DNA of 64,000 bases from Pelagibacteraceae bacterium AG-430-I06. GTDB taxonomy: Bacteria; Pseudomonadota; Alphaproteobacteria; Pelagibacterales; Pelagibacteraceae. The notes beneath the pieces were generated by a model, which did not search any database, had not been told where the DNA came from, and saw only the letters and a program-made list of their open reading frames with translations. Position 1 is the stretch's first letter. Each line of letters starts with the position of its first letter. The translations under genes and the position numbers were made by a program. Of the stretch, positions 20,205 to 29,568 are shown piece by piece. The stretch covers positions 51,972 to 115,971 of the forward strand of contig QCOH01000002.1 of assembly GCA_003209895.1 (NCBI GenBank), read 5' to 3'.

Positions 20205-21494
20205 ATGAGTGAAGATTATAAAGTAAAAGATATCAATCAGTCTGATTTTGGAAGAAAAGAAATTTCCTTAGCAGAAACTGAAATGCCTGGATTAATGGCC
20301 CTTAGAAAAGAATTTAATGGTAAAAAACCTTTAATGGGTGCAAGGATTTTAGGTTGTTTACATATGACAATACAAACTGCAGTTTTAATTGAAACTCTAG
20401 TTGATTTAGGAGCAGAATGCAGATGGTCCTCGTGCAATATATTTTCAACTCAAGATCATGCTGCCGCAGCAATTGCAAAAGCAGGTATACCAGTCTTTGC
20501 TTGGAAAGGTGAGACAGAAGAGGAATATTGGTGGTGTGTCAGACAAACAATTGAGGGAAAAAAAAGTTGGAAACCAAACATGATTCTAGATGATGGCGGA
20601 GATCTAACCGCACTGATGCATAAAGATTATAAAGAATTATTAAAAAATGTTAAAGGAGTTTCAGAAGAAACAACTACCGGTGTTCTGGCATTAAAAAAAA
20701 TGGAACACAATAAAGAATTATTAATTCCAGCAATAAATGTTAACGACTCAGTAACAAAATCAAAATTTGATAATTTATATGGTTGCAGAGAAAGTTTAGT
20801 TGATGGTATCAAAAGAGCGACTGATATAATGATGTCTGGAAAAGTAGCGATCGTAGCTGGTTTTGGCGATGTAGGAAAAGGTAGTGCGGCATCTCTAAGA
20901 CAGGCAGGTGCAAGGGTAATGGTTACAGAAACGGACCCGATATGCGCTTTACAAGCGGCAATGGAAGGTTACGAGGTGGTTTTAATGGACGATGCAATTA
21001 AAGATGCTGACATTGTTGTAACAGCCACAGGTAACAAAGATATAGTTACAGCAGATCATATGAGAGATATGAAAGATAGAGCAATATTATGTAACATAGG
21101 TCATTTTGATAATGAAATACAAGTAGATGCTTTAAAAAATTACAAATGGAATGAGATTAAACCTCAGGTTCATGAAATAGAATTACCAAGTAAAAAAAGA
21201 ATAATATTACTAGCTGAAGGTAGATTAGTAAACTTAGGCTGTGCAACAGGCCACCCAAGTTTTGTTATGAGCGCTTCTTTTACAAATCAAGTGATTGCTC
21301 AAATCGAATTATGGAATAATTCAGACAAATATGAAAAAAAGGTTTATGTTTTACCAAAACATTTAGATGAAAAAGTAGCAATGCTACACTTAAATAAAGT
21401 CGGGGCAAAATTAACTAAAATGTCAAAAGAACAGGCAGACTATATAAGCGTTAAACAATCAGGACCGTTCAAACCAGATACTTATCGCTACTAA
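20205..21494 (+). CDS. ahcY: S-adenosylhomocysteine hydrolase
   Basis: A 429-residue NAD-dependent enzyme that splits S-adenosylhomocysteine into adenosine and homocysteine. It shows [31 protein letters not shown], the Rossmann loop [39 protein letters not shown] and the C-terminal Lys-Tyr pair (PFKPDTYRY). It starts 4 nt after chvG. In many alphaproteobacteria, hprK and PTS genes separate chvG from ahcY; they are absent here. Confidence 0.97.
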   Translation: MSEDYKVKDINQSDFGRKEISLAETEMPGLMALRKEFNGKKPLMGARILGCLHMTIQTAVLIETLVDLGAECRWSSCNIFSTQDHAAAAIAKAGIPVFAWKGETEEEYWWCVRQTIEGKKSWKPNMILDDGGDLTALMHKDYKELLKNVKGVSEETTTGVLALKKMEHNKELLIPAINVNDSVTKSKFDNLYGCRESLVDGIKRATDIMMSGKVAIVAGFGDVGKGSAASLRQAGARVMVTETDPICALQAAMEGYEVVLMDDAIKDADIVVTATGNKDIVTADHMRDMKDRAILCNIGHFDNEIQVDALKNYKWNEIKPQVHEIELPSKKRIILLAEGRLVNLGCATGHPSFVMSASFTNQVIAQIELWNNSDKYEKKVYVLPKHLDEKVAMLHLNKVGAKLTKMSKEQADYISVKQSGPFKPDTYRY

Positions 21495-21505
21495 ACTAGT
21501 AGCCA

Positions 21506-21961
21506 ATGATAAAATATAATTTATCACAAATTGACAGTATTTCTAAAAAAGTTTTAATTAATTTATCAAAACCAGATTGTATACTTTTATTTGGAGAACT
21601 GGGATCTGGAAAAACAACTTTTGCCAGAAGTTTGATACATCAACTCCAAAAAAAAAATAAAATAAGCAAAACAGATGTCCTTAGTCCGACATATAATATT
21701 CTTTATGAATATGAAATGAGATCATTAAAGGTTATGCACTATGATCTCTATAGAATAAAAAAAAAAGAAGAACTGAAACAACTGGGTATTTTTGAAGAAC
21801 ACAGAAATATTATTCGAATAATTGAATGGCCAGAAAAAATGAAAAAAAATATAAAAAATAGGTTAGAAATAACATTCTATTATCTTACAGAAAGTCAGAG
21901 TAGAAAAATAAAAATTAAAGGTTTTGGAAAGTGGAAAAAATTTAAATTAAATGCAATTTAA
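21506..21961 (+). CDS. tsaE: tRNA threonylcarbamoyladenosine biosynthesis ATPase TsaE
   Basis: A 151-residue P-loop protein: LFGELGSGKTTFARSL near residue 30, the TsaE motif LSPTYNILYEYE, HYDLYRIKKKEEL and the LGIFEEH segment. It works with TsaB and TsaD in making t6A at position 37 of ANN-decoding tRNAs. It is followed by an 11-nt overlap with the kinase gene, an order seen in many alphaproteobacteria. Confidence 0.9.
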   Translation: MIKYNLSQIDSISKKVLINLSKPDCILLFGELGSGKTTFARSLIHQLQKKNKISKTDVLSPTYNILYEYEMRSLKVMHYDLYRIKKKEELKQLGIFEEHRNIIRIIEWPEKMKKNIKNRLEITFYYLTESQSRKIKIKGFGKWKKFKLNAI

Positions 21962-22916
21962 ACTTAAAAAAATTACGAGCGATGCATCTTTTAGAGAGTT
22001 TTTTAGACTTTACAAAGGAAAAAAAACATCAATTATTGTGACTGCTAAAAAGGAAAAATTTAAGAATCTTATTGCTTATTCTGCAGTTAATAAGTTTTTG
22101 AAAAAAAATGGCATTCATGCACCTAAGTTGATAAGTCAACATTTCAAAGAAGGAATTATGGAAATCGAAGATTTTGGGGACAAAACTCTTTTATATAATT
22201 TTAAAAAATCCAAAAATAAACTCTCACTTTACAAGAAATGTGTAGACGTAATATTAAAAATCCAAAAAATAAAGCCAGTAAAAAAAATTAAATTTGGTTC
22301 AAATAAATTTTTAAATCTGAAAAGTTATAATAGGGCTAGTTTACATAGAGAATCTAATTTATTTTTAAATTGGTATCTCCCAGGCGTTATAGGTAAAAAA
22401 AAATCTATAAAGTATAAAAAAATAATTAAAGGTGAGTTAGATAAAATTTACAAAAAAATATTTTATAAAAATAAATTTTTGGTTCATAGAGATTTTCATG
22501 TATCGAATATAATACAAAATAAAAAAAAATTAGGCGTTATTGACACCCAAGATGTAATTTTAGGAAATCCTATGTATGACCTTGCATCTTTATTAGATGA
22601 TGTGAGAGTAAAAGTTCCTGCCAAAATAAAAAATAAAATATTCGAATATTATTTAAATAAAAGCTCCGTTAAAAAAAAACAAATATCTTTTTTAAAAAAT
22701 GATTTTCACATTCTTTCGATTCAAAGAAATTTAAAAATTTTAGGAATTTTTTATAGACTTTTTAAAAGAGATAATAAGTCACAATATTTAAAATATTTGC
22801 CTTATACTTGGTCTTTAATTGAGTTAAGAATGAAAAATAGAATTTTTGAAAATTTAGAAATATTTCTTAAAAAAGCTATAAATACTAAAACGAGAAAAAA
22901 AATAAGTTTTAAATGA
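21951..22916 (+). CDS. amgK: AmgK-like sugar kinase (aminoglycoside phosphotransferase fold)
   Basis: A 321-residue APH-fold kinase with the catalytic loop VHRDFHVSNII and the metal-binding segment GVIDTQDVILGNPMYDLASL. In relatives, AmgK phosphorylates N-acetylmuramic acid at the anomeric position and MurU makes the UDP-sugar, salvaging peptidoglycan without de novo MurA/MurB. Direct coupling to the next gene by a 4-nt overlap supports this role. The family assignment is firm, the substrate inferred. Confidence 0.8.
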   Translation: MQFKLKKITSDASFREFFRLYKGKKTSIIVTAKKEKFKNLIAYSAVNKFLKKNGIHAPKLISQHFKEGIMEIEDFGDKTLLYNFKKSKNKLSLYKKCVDVILKIQKIKPVKKIKFGSNKFLNLKSYNRASLHRESNLFLNWYLPGVIGKKKSIKYKKIIKGELDKIYKKIFYKNKFLVHRDFHVSNIIQNKKKLGVIDTQDVILGNPMYDLASLLDDVRVKVPAKIKNKIFEYYLNKSSVKKKQISFLKNDFHILSIQRNLKILGIFYRLFKRDNKSQYLKYLPYTWSLIELRMKNRIFENLEIFLKKAINTKTRKKISFK

Positions 22917-23611
22917 GAGTTAAAAAGGCAATAATTTTAGGAGCAGGTTTTGGAAAAAGAATGCGTCCAATTACAAAAAAAATACCAAAACCACTAGTTA
23001 AAATTAATGGAATAACTTTATTAGAAAATAGCATAAAATTTTTAAGTTCTTTAGGCATTAAAGATATTGTGATCAACGCACATCATCTTCATAAAGAAAT
23101 GACCAATTTTGTAAAAAGAAAAAAATTTTCCTCTAAAATAAGAGTAGTTGTGGAAAAAAGAAAAATACTAGACACAGGTGGAGGAATTTTAAATGCTTCT
23201 AGGAAATTTAAAAAACAAATATTTTTTGTTTTAAATCCGGATACTCTTTGGAGAAAAGGATATAAAAAAGAATTTAGGAAACTCGAGAAAGTTTATATAA
23301 AAAATAAAAAACCAACAATACTAATAGTTTCAAAAAATAAAAGCTTTGATCGTTCATTTAAAGGCGATTTTAATTTAAATTTTAAAAGCGAAGTTTTAAG
23401 ACAAAAAAATAATAAGTTCATTTATACTGGAGCCCAAATTATGAATAGATCAGTTTTCAAAAAAACAAAAATTAAACCTTTCTCAATAAATAAAGTTTGG
23501 GATGAGCTGATTAAAAATAAAGAACTTATGGGAGTTACAAGTAGACAAAAATTTTTTCATATCAACAGTTATAAAATTTATAAAAAACTAAATAAAAAAC
23601 TTATTGATTAG
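22913..23611 (+). CDS. murU: MurU-like nucleotidyltransferase
   Basis: A 232-residue sugar-1-phosphate nucleotidyltransferase: the G-loop LGAGFGKRMRPITKKIPKPLV at the N-terminus, DTGGGILNASRKF, the metal-site Asp in VLNPDTLW and TGAQIMNRSVF. Expected to be MurNAc-1-phosphate uridylyltransferase, partner of AmgK. It converges on gpmA with an 11-nt overlap. In many relatives addB and addA would come next. Confidence 0.82.
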   Translation: MRVKKAIILGAGFGKRMRPITKKIPKPLVKINGITLLENSIKFLSSLGIKDIVINAHHLHKEMTNFVKRKKFSSKIRVVVEKRKILDTGGGILNASRKFKKQIFFVLNPDTLWRKGYKKEFRKLEKVYIKNKKPTILIVSKNKSFDRSFKGDFNLNFKSEVLRQKNNKFIYTGAQIMNRSVFKKTKIKPFSINKVWDELIKNKELMGVTSRQKFFHINSYKIYKKLNKKLID

Positions 23612-24314
23612 ATATTATTTCAGTCTTTCTAGTTTCATCTAAATATTTTGAGCTTAAAATTTTACCTGATTTATCAAAGTCAATTACCAAGGGATTTCCG
23701 GTGGGTATTTCTAGCAAATTAATACTTTCATTAGATATATTAAAAATTTTTTTACCCAAAGCCCTTATCGTATTTCCATGAGCTGAGAGTATAATGTTTT
23801 TATTTTCAATAAGATGTTTTTCTATATTTTTCTCAAAATAAGGAATTACACGATCATACGTATCCTTTAAAGACTCAGCATTAGGTATATTTTTTAGACT
23901 TTTGTACAAAGGGTCGTTGTGTGAACTGTATTCAGAATCTTTTTTTAAGTTTGGTGGTGGAATATTCCAGGACCTCCTGTATTTTCTAAATTGATCTTCA
24001 CCTAACTTTTTTTTTGTTTCAGCTTTATTTAAACCTGTTAAAGCCCCATAATGCCTCTCGTTAAGCTCCCAAGCTTTTGTATATTCCGGACTCTTTCCAA
24101 GAATTCCTAATATTATTTCCAGCGTATTTATTGCCCGTTTAAGATAAGAGGTAAAACAAATGTCAAAATCTATTTTTAAATCCTGTAACAATTTTCCAGA
24201 TTTTTTGGCTTCCAGTATACCTTTTTCTGATAGATCTACATCGACCCAACCAGTAAAACGGTTTTCAGCGTTCCAGGTGCTTTGTCCATGTCTGATTGCT
24301 ATGAGTTTACCCAT
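23601..24314 (-). CDS. gpmA: 2,3-bisphosphoglycerate-dependent phosphoglycerate mutase
   Basis: A 237-residue histidine phosphatase-fold mutase of glycolysis/gluconeogenesis. The catalytic RHG reads IAIRHGQSTWNAENRFTGW, followed by ERHYGALTGLNKAE and the second His in SAHGNTIRAL. This is the cofactor-dependent form. It ends inside the tail of murU on the other strand and is divergent from cutA by 35 nt. Confidence 0.94.
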   Translation of the reverse strand: MGKLIAIRHGQSTWNAENRFTGWVDVDLSEKGILEAKKSGKLLQDLKIDFDICFTSYLKRAINTLEIILGILGKSPEYTKAWELNERHYGALTGLNKAETKKKLGEDQFRKYRRSWNIPPPNLKKDSEYSSHNDPLYKSLKNIPNAESLKDTYDRVIPYFEKNIEKHLIENKNIILSAHGNTIRALGKKIFNISNESINLLEIPTGNPLVIDFDKSGKILSSKYLDETRKTEIISNQ

Positions 24315-24349
24315 TGAATATAATATATTTAATATATTAAATTATTAGT

Positions 24350-24664
24350 ATGAAGGGTATAAAATTCTTTTACATTACTTGTTCAAAAAAAAGTGAAGCA
24401 TACAAAATAGCAACATTTCTAGTTAAAAATAAACTGGTTGCATGTGCAAATATTATTAACAATGTTGATTCCGTATTTACCTGGAAAGACAAAGTAAAAA
24501 AAACAAAAGAAATAATGATTGTAGGTAAGACAATGAACAAAAATGTTCAAAAAATTATAAAAAATGTAAAAAAATTACACAGCTATGAAATTCCTTGTGT
24601 TATTTTTTTTGATATAAAAAATGGAAATACAGATTTTTTAAAATGGATTATAAAATCCGTATAG
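24350..24664 (+). CDS. cutA: CutA1 family divalent-cation tolerance protein
   Basis: A 104-residue protein with the CutA1 features ACANIINNVDSVFTWKDKV, KEIMIVGKT and HSYEIPCVIFF. The family forms stable trimers; its link to metal tolerance is weakly defined. It heads a plus-strand run of overlapping genes (VanZ-like, DUF1476, nuclease, transglycosylase) and overlaps the next one by 22 nt. Confidence 0.88.
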   Translation: MKGIKFFYITCSKKSEAYKIATFLVKNKLVACANIINNVDSVFTWKDKVKKTKEIMIVGKTMNKNVQKIIKNVKKLHSYEIPCVIFFDIKNGNTDFLKWIIKSV

Positions 24665-25041
24665 TCCGGTATTTATACTATTTCTCTCTTTTGGGTTTGT
24701 TGATCATGTACCTTTTTCCAGGGAGTCTGATTGGATATTTTTTTTACGGAGATTTCAAAAAAGAGCTTGATTTTATACCCAATCCATTGGGTACATCTAT
24801 AAATCATTCTTTTGCATTCTTCTATTTGACAATCTTAGGTTTGATGAGTTATTTGAATGATAAAATTTTTTCAAAAAACCTAATTTTTCTGATTACTTTA
24901 TCATTATTTTTAGAACTATCTCACTTGATAATCCCCAGCAGATCTTTCCAATATTTGGATCTTTTTGCAAATTTACTTGGAACATTAATGGCTATTGTTA
25001 TAATATTTTTATATAAAAAATTAAAATATGGAAAAATTTGA
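24643..25041 (+). CDS. VanZ-like membrane protein
   Basis: A 132-residue protein with four hydrophobic segments and the VanZ-like tail ELSHLIIPSRSFQYLDLFANLLGT. Function is unknown; the family is named after a glycopeptide-resistance accessory protein but is widespread. It overlaps cutA by 22 nt and the DUF1476 gene by 14 nt, so translation is likely coupled. I infer only an inner-membrane location. Confidence 0.65.
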   Translation: MDYKIRIVRYLYYFSLLGLLIMYLFPGSLIGYFFYGDFKKELDFIPNPLGTSINHSFAFFYLTILGLMSYLNDKIFSKNLIFLITLSLFLELSHLIIPSRSFQYLDLFANLLGTLMAIVIIFLYKKLKYGKI

Positions 25042-25336
25042 CGAAAGAAAAAAATCCTTTGAAAAAAAATTTGCTCATGATGAGGAATTGAAATTTAAAG
25101 TTTCATCAAGAAGAAATAAATACCTAGGTCAATGGGTATCCCATAAACTTGGTTATGATGAATTGAAGGAAAAAGATTATATACAGTCAGTTATTAAAGC
25201 TGATTTTCAAGAAGCCGGTGATGAAGATGTTTTTAAAAAAATAAAAGAAGACTTAAAAAATCAAAATGTTTCAGATGAAGATATTAGAAATAAAATGAAA
25301 GAGTTTGATGAAAAAGCTAAGTCTGACTTTGTATAG
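25028..25336 (+). CDS. DUF1476 protein, F1-ATPase inhibitor (zeta subunit)
   Basis: A 102-residue soluble helical protein with the family pattern FDERKKSFEKKFAHDEEL, RRNKYLGQWVSHKLG and VIKADFQEAGDEDVFKKI. In Paracoccus and relatives the DUF1476 zeta subunit inhibits ATP hydrolysis by the F1FO-ATP synthase, preventing ATP loss when the proton gradient collapses. The family is alphaproteobacterial, which supports the taxonomic call. The next gene begins 29 nt before its end. Confidence 0.88.
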   Translation: MEKFDERKKSFEKKFAHDEELKFKVSSRRNKYLGQWVSHKLGYDELKEKDYIQSVIKADFQEAGDEDVFKKIKEDLKNQNVSDEDIRNKMKEFDEKAKSDFV

Positions 25337-25820
25337 TATAATAATTATTTTTTTTTTAAATAATGATATTTTTGCAAAAGAAGAGCAAATATCCGGAAAA
25401 GCAAATATCATCGATGGAGATACAATTAGAATCAACTCGAAAAAAATAAGACTTTTTGGCATTGATGCACCTGAAAAAAAACAAACATGTAAAAAACCAT
25501 TTATTAATTTTAATTTTTTAAGTTTCCAAAAAAATTATAATTGTGGTCGCATTGCCTCATTATCTTTGAAAAAAAAAATTGGAAATATGCCCATTAAATG
25601 TATTTCAAAATCAAGAGACAGATACAAAAGATATTTGGGAGTATGTTTTTTAGATGATCTAGATTTAAATAAATGGATGGTTAAAAATGGTCATGCTATA
25701 GCTTACAAAAAATATTCAAGAAAATACGAATTACAAGAGCAATATGCCAAAGAAAATAAACTTGGTGTTTGGCAAGGGTCTTTTATAGAACCTAAAGAAT
25801 GGAGAAGAATTCAGAATTAA
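25308..25820 (+). CDS. Secreted thermonuclease-family (SNase-like) nuclease
   Basis: The start is placed at the ATG at 25308, just after an in-frame TTG. The 170-residue product has a signal peptide of about 23 residues ending DIFA. The staphylococcal-nuclease fold follows: IIDGDTIRINSKKIRLFGIDAPE, SRDRYKRYLGVCF and LGVWQGSFIEP. The active-site Arg and Glu/Asp positions appear present (RLFGIDAPE, DRYKR). Probably a periplasmic Ca-dependent nuclease or a non-catalytic nucleic-acid binder; overlaps the DUF1476 gene by 29 nt. Confidence 0.8.
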   Translation: MKKLSLTLYSIIIIFFLNNDIFAKEEQISGKANIIDGDTIRINSKKIRLFGIDAPEKKQTCKKPFINFNFLSFQKNYNCGRIASLSLKKKIGNMPIKCISKSRDRYKRYLGVCFLDDLDLNKWMVKNGHAIAYKKYSRKYELQEQYAKENKLGVWQGSFIEPKEWRRIQN

Positions 25821-25840
25821 ATTCTTATATATAATACAAA

Positions 25841-26446
25841 GTGATTCATTTTAATAAAATAAGCAAGTATCTTTTTGTTCTTTTATTTTTTCTAATTTCA
25901 TGCTCATCTATTCCTAAAAATACGAAAAATAGTTGTGCAATTTTTGAAGAACGCTATTTATGGTACAAGCATACAAAAAATGTTCAAAAGAAATGGGGAG
26001 TTCCAGTTTATATTCAGTTAGCATTTGTAAAAAAAGAAAGTGATTTTAATTGGCTAGCAAAACCACCACGTCACAAACTTTTCAAGATTATTCCATATAA
26101 GCGTAAATCTAGTTCATTTGGATATTCCCAGGCTGTGAAAGGTACTTGGGAACAATATAAAAACGAAACAGGGAACAAATTAGCTACTAGAGCAAGATTT
26201 AAAGACTCTGTCGATTTTATTGGATGGTATGTAAATAAATCACACAAACTACTCAAGATACCTAAGAAAGATGTTTACCGACAATATTTGGCTTATTATA
26301 AAGGATGGGGAGACTATAAGAATTACTCTAAGGATAGAAAAGCAATTATATACGCTAGATCTACAAGAGATATAGCTAATAATTATAGAAAACAGCTCAC
26401 AAGATGTGAAAATAAACTTAATAAGAAAAAATATATTATTTATTAA
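25841..26446 (+). CDS. Lysozyme-like (transglycosylase SLT) lipoprotein
   Basis: A 201-residue predicted lipoprotein that starts with GTG at 25841. The signal sequence carries the lipobox FFLISC at about residues 16-21. The lysozyme-fold core shows a likely catalytic Glu in LAFVKKESDF and the SSSFGYSQAVKGTWEQYK segment typical of lytic transglycosylases. Probably remodels peptidoglycan from the outer membrane. Its end overlaps the RND gene on the other strand by 11 nt. Confidence 0.75.
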   Translation: MIHFNKISKYLFVLLFFLISCSSIPKNTKNSCAIFEERYLWYKHTKNVQKKWGVPVYIQLAFVKKESDFNWLAKPPRHKLFKIIPYKRKSSSFGYSQAVKGTWEQYKNETGNKLATRARFKDSVDFIGWYVNKSHKLLKIPKKDVYRQYLAYYKGWGDYKNYSKDRKAIIYARSTRDIANNYRKQLTRCENKLNKKKYIIY

Positions 26447-29400
26447 ACTCTTTTTTTAATTGGATATCGACAGCATCAATTCTTTTTGAATTCTTACAAA
26501 GTAATAAATAAAACACTGGTGTTGTAAATAGAGTTAAAAACGTACTTATTAGCATTCCTCCAAAAATTGTGCATCCAACAGCTAATCTTATACCTTCCCC
26601 AGCTCCTGGACCTATATTCCCTATTATTAGTGGAACCATTGCAATAAGTGTCGATAAACTCGTCATCATTATAGGTCTAAATCTTCTAAGACATGATTCA
26701 ACTATAGCATCCTCTACATTCTTTCCAGCCACTCTTAGTTGATTTGCCCAGTCGACTATCAAAATACTATTTTTCGTTGCTATACCTATTAAAACTATTA
26801 ATGCTATTTGTGAAAAAATATTAATTGTACTATTAAATAAAAGGATAAAAATTAAACCACCTAAAGCTGCCAACGGGACCGTTAACATCACAACTAATGG
26901 CTGTCGCCAAGCATTAAAAGTGCCTGCCATAACTAAATAAGCACTAATTAGTGCTAAGGCAAAAATTATAACTAATTCACTGGAAGCTTCCTTGAGATCT
27001 AAAGATTTACCCTTATAATAAATACCTGCTTTTGGCGTTTCTTCATCAATTGTTTTTTCAATAAAATTTAAAGCTTCATTCAAAGTATAACCACCTACTA
27101 AACGCGCTGTTAATGTTACAGATTTAGATCTTTGGTAACGTGTCAATAATTTTGGAGAACCTCTCTCTTCAAAACTTACCACGTTAGCTAAAGAAATTAA
27201 TTTATTCGTAGTTTCCGATCTAACAAATATTTTGCTCAAACTCTCAGTTTTTCTTCTGTCTTTAAGATCTGCTTGCAAAATTATTGGATACTCTTTGCCA
27301 TTTTCATTCAAGGTTGTTACATTTTTACCAGAAAATAATGTTTCTATTGATTTGCCTATAGCTTGAATGGACAGACCTAAGTCCTTTGCTTTATTTTCGT
27401 CTATAATAAGTTGGACCTCTGGTTTGTTTTTTGTATAATCAGATGTAATATCTGCAAGTCCTTTATTTTTTCTAAGTTCTCTTACTATTGAATTTTGCCA
27501 TTTAAATAGATTTTCATAAGATGGCCCAGTTATGGTTACAACAACTGGCTTTTGATAATTACTTACTCGAACAGAATTTGGGGTAAGCGGAAAGGCCATA
27601 GTACCTGGTACAGTCACAATTTTTCCTATTGCTTTTCTAACAATTTTTTGTGCGCTATCTTTTCTATCTTTCCAATTATCAAGAAGAGCAATTATTATAA
27701 AGCTATTATAAGACTGAGAAGATCTTCCAAATCCAGGTACTCTCATAATTAATTTTTGATAAGACTCATTTTCATTTTGTAAAAGTGGTAAAAGTCTTTT
27801 TTCAACTTTTTCAGCTTTATCTACAGTATATTCAAAAGAGGATGACTCATCTGTTTTTCCAAAAACTAAGTAAACGCCTCTGTCTGGATTTCTTTCAAGC
27901 AATGTTTTCGGAGTAATTTTAAAAAGCAATGTAGCTAAGGCTACAACAAAAACCATAAACCAAATAATTGTTTTAGGTTTCTTGATCCAATAGTTTAAAG
28001 TTTCGTAATAAAATTGTCCAAAAGTATCAAACATTTTTTCAAACTTTAAAATTATTTTTTGTTTTGATTTTTTTTTGTTGAGAAATTTTGATGCTAACAT
28101 TGGCGCAATAGATAATGCAGTAAAAGTGCTTATCACAATTGTGATTGAAAGAGTTATTGCCATCTCACGAAATAGGGTTCCACTAATCCCACCAATAAAC
28201 AACAATGGAGCAAATGTTGCTAGCAAAATTATACTAGTCGATATAATTGCAAAAATAACATTTTTAGATCCAGTAACTGCTGCAGTTAGTGAGGCATCTC
28301 CTTTTTCTACTCTGTGGTAAATTGATTCCGTCATTACAACACTATCATCCGTCACTATTGCAACACTTAATATTATTGCAAGAAGAGTAAAAACATTAAT
28401 CGTTAAACCGAACAACCATAAACCAAGACACGCACCAATTAAACTTACAGGCAATGTTACAGCCGGAACAACGGTTGCTCTAATATTACCTAAAAACAAG
28501 TAAATGATTCCAACAACCAAAAGTAAAGCTAAAATTATTGACTGATAACACATTTGAATAGCTTCTTTTATATATGTAGCTCTATCAAAGCTTACTGATA
28601 ATTTTAGTCCATCTGGCAAAGTTTTTTTTACTTCTTTAATTTTTTCACGAATATTAGTCGATAGCGTAACTGTACTTTCATTAGTACGGGCATATATTCC
28701 AATACCGACAGTATTCTCATTTAATGCATCAGGGCTTTGACTTTTAAAAAGTGTTTTTTCTGAAACGGGTCCATATTCAATTTTACCTAAATCACCTAAT
28801 GTTATAGTTTTGCCTTTTATTTTTTTAATAGGTAATTTTTTAATTGAACTAATGTCAGTATAGGTTTTTCCAAGATCTAATGTTAAATCTACATTATTAG
28901 CTTCTATTGTGCCCGCAGGTACTGCAATATTATTTCTTCTTATAGCACTCTCAACTTCACTTATATCTAAGTCATTAGCACTCAGTTTTATAGGGTTTAA
29001 ATACGCTCTTACGGCTTTTTCATTTATTCCACCGACAATAACTCTTCCAGTTCCAGAAACAGAACTAAAGGCATCGATTAAATTTCTTTTTACATAATCT
29101 CCAATATCCAGTGAACTCCAAGACGTACTACTAACCGATAACCACATACTTGTAGAAAAACCTGCCGATGCTTTTCTAACTTCAGGTGCTTTGCTATCCT
29201 CAGGTAAATTATCTATAATCCTGGCAATTCGCTCACGTATATCGTTTGCGGCATCATCAATATCGATACTAGTAAAAAATTCAATTTTAATTGTACTTCT
29301 TCCAACCTCAGAAAGAGTATCAATAGATTTTATACCCTCTGCCCCACCAATTGCTAATTCGATTGGCTCAGATATTTCTGACGCAATTATAGATGGACTT

Positions 29401-29567
29401 GCACCAGTATAATTTGTTGATACAACAACTTCTGGAGGTTGAAGATCTTTAGGTAATTCTCTAGTGCTAAGTTCAAAAAAAGTGTAAAGACCAAAAACAA
29501 TTAGTAAAAGTGAAAAGACAGCACTTAGCACTGGTCTTTTAATATTCAGTAAACAAAAATTATGCAT
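26436..29567 (-). CDS. RND efflux pump inner-membrane transporter (AcrB/HAE1 type)
   Basis: A 1043-residue transporter with the usual duplicated layout: TM1, a large periplasmic loop, TM2-6, a second loop, then TM7-12. The proton-relay residues are present: Asp-Asp in SVAIVTDDSVVMTES in TM4 and Lys in GIATKNSILIVDWANQL in TM10. These place it with hydrophobic/amphiphilic exporters. It follows its adaptor gene by 1 nt. No TolC-like outer-membrane gene is in the window. Substrate unknown. Confidence 0.9.
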   Translation of the reverse strand: MHNFCLLNIKRPVLSAVFSLLLIVFGLYTFFELSTRELPKDLQPPEVVVSTNYTGASPSIIASEISEPIELAIGGAEGIKSIDTLSEVGRSTIKIEFFTSIDIDDAANDIRERIARIIDNLPEDSKAPEVRKASAGFSTSMWLSVSSTSWSSLDIGDYVKRNLIDAFSSVSGTGRVIVGGINEKAVRAYLNPIKLSANDLDISEVESAIRRNNIAVPAGTIEANNVDLTLDLGKTYTDISSIKKLPIKKIKGKTITLGDLGKIEYGPVSEKTLFKSQSPDALNENTVGIGIYARTNESTVTLSTNIREKIKEVKKTLPDGLKLSVSFDRATYIKEAIQMCYQSIILALLLVVGIIYLFLGNIRATVVPAVTLPVSLIGACLGLWLFGLTINVFTLLAIILSVAIVTDDSVVMTESIYHRVEKGDASLTAAVTGSKNVIFAIISTSIILLATFAPLLFIGGISGTLFREMAITLSITIVISTFTALSIAPMLASKFLNKKKSKQKIILKFEKMFDTFGQFYYETLNYWIKKPKTIIWFMVFVVALATLLFKITPKTLLERNPDRGVYLVFGKTDESSSFEYTVDKAEKVEKRLLPLLQNENESYQKLIMRVPGFGRSSQSYNSFIIIALLDNWKDRKDSAQKIVRKAIGKIVTVPGTMAFPLTPNSVRVSNYQKPVVVTITGPSYENLFKWQNSIVRELRKNKGLADITSDYTKNKPEVQLIIDENKAKDLGLSIQAIGKSIETLFSGKNVTTLNENGKEYPIILQADLKDRRKTESLSKIFVRSETTNKLISLANVVSFEERGSPKLLTRYQRSKSVTLTARLVGGYTLNEALNFIEKTIDEETPKAGIYYKGKSLDLKEASSELVIIFALALISAYLVMAGTFNAWRQPLVVMLTVPLAALGGLIFILLFNSTINIFSQIALIVLIGIATKNSILIVDWANQLRVAGKNVEDAIVESCLRRFRPIMMTSLSTLIAMVPLIIGNIGPGAGEGIRLAVGCTIFGGMLISTFLTLFTTPVFYLLLCKNSKRIDAVDIQLKKEFNK

Positions 29568-29568
29568 T

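Noticed and set aside
28075-28320. Open frame antisense to the RND transporter
   Set aside because: It lies wholly within a well-conserved coding sequence and has no family signature.
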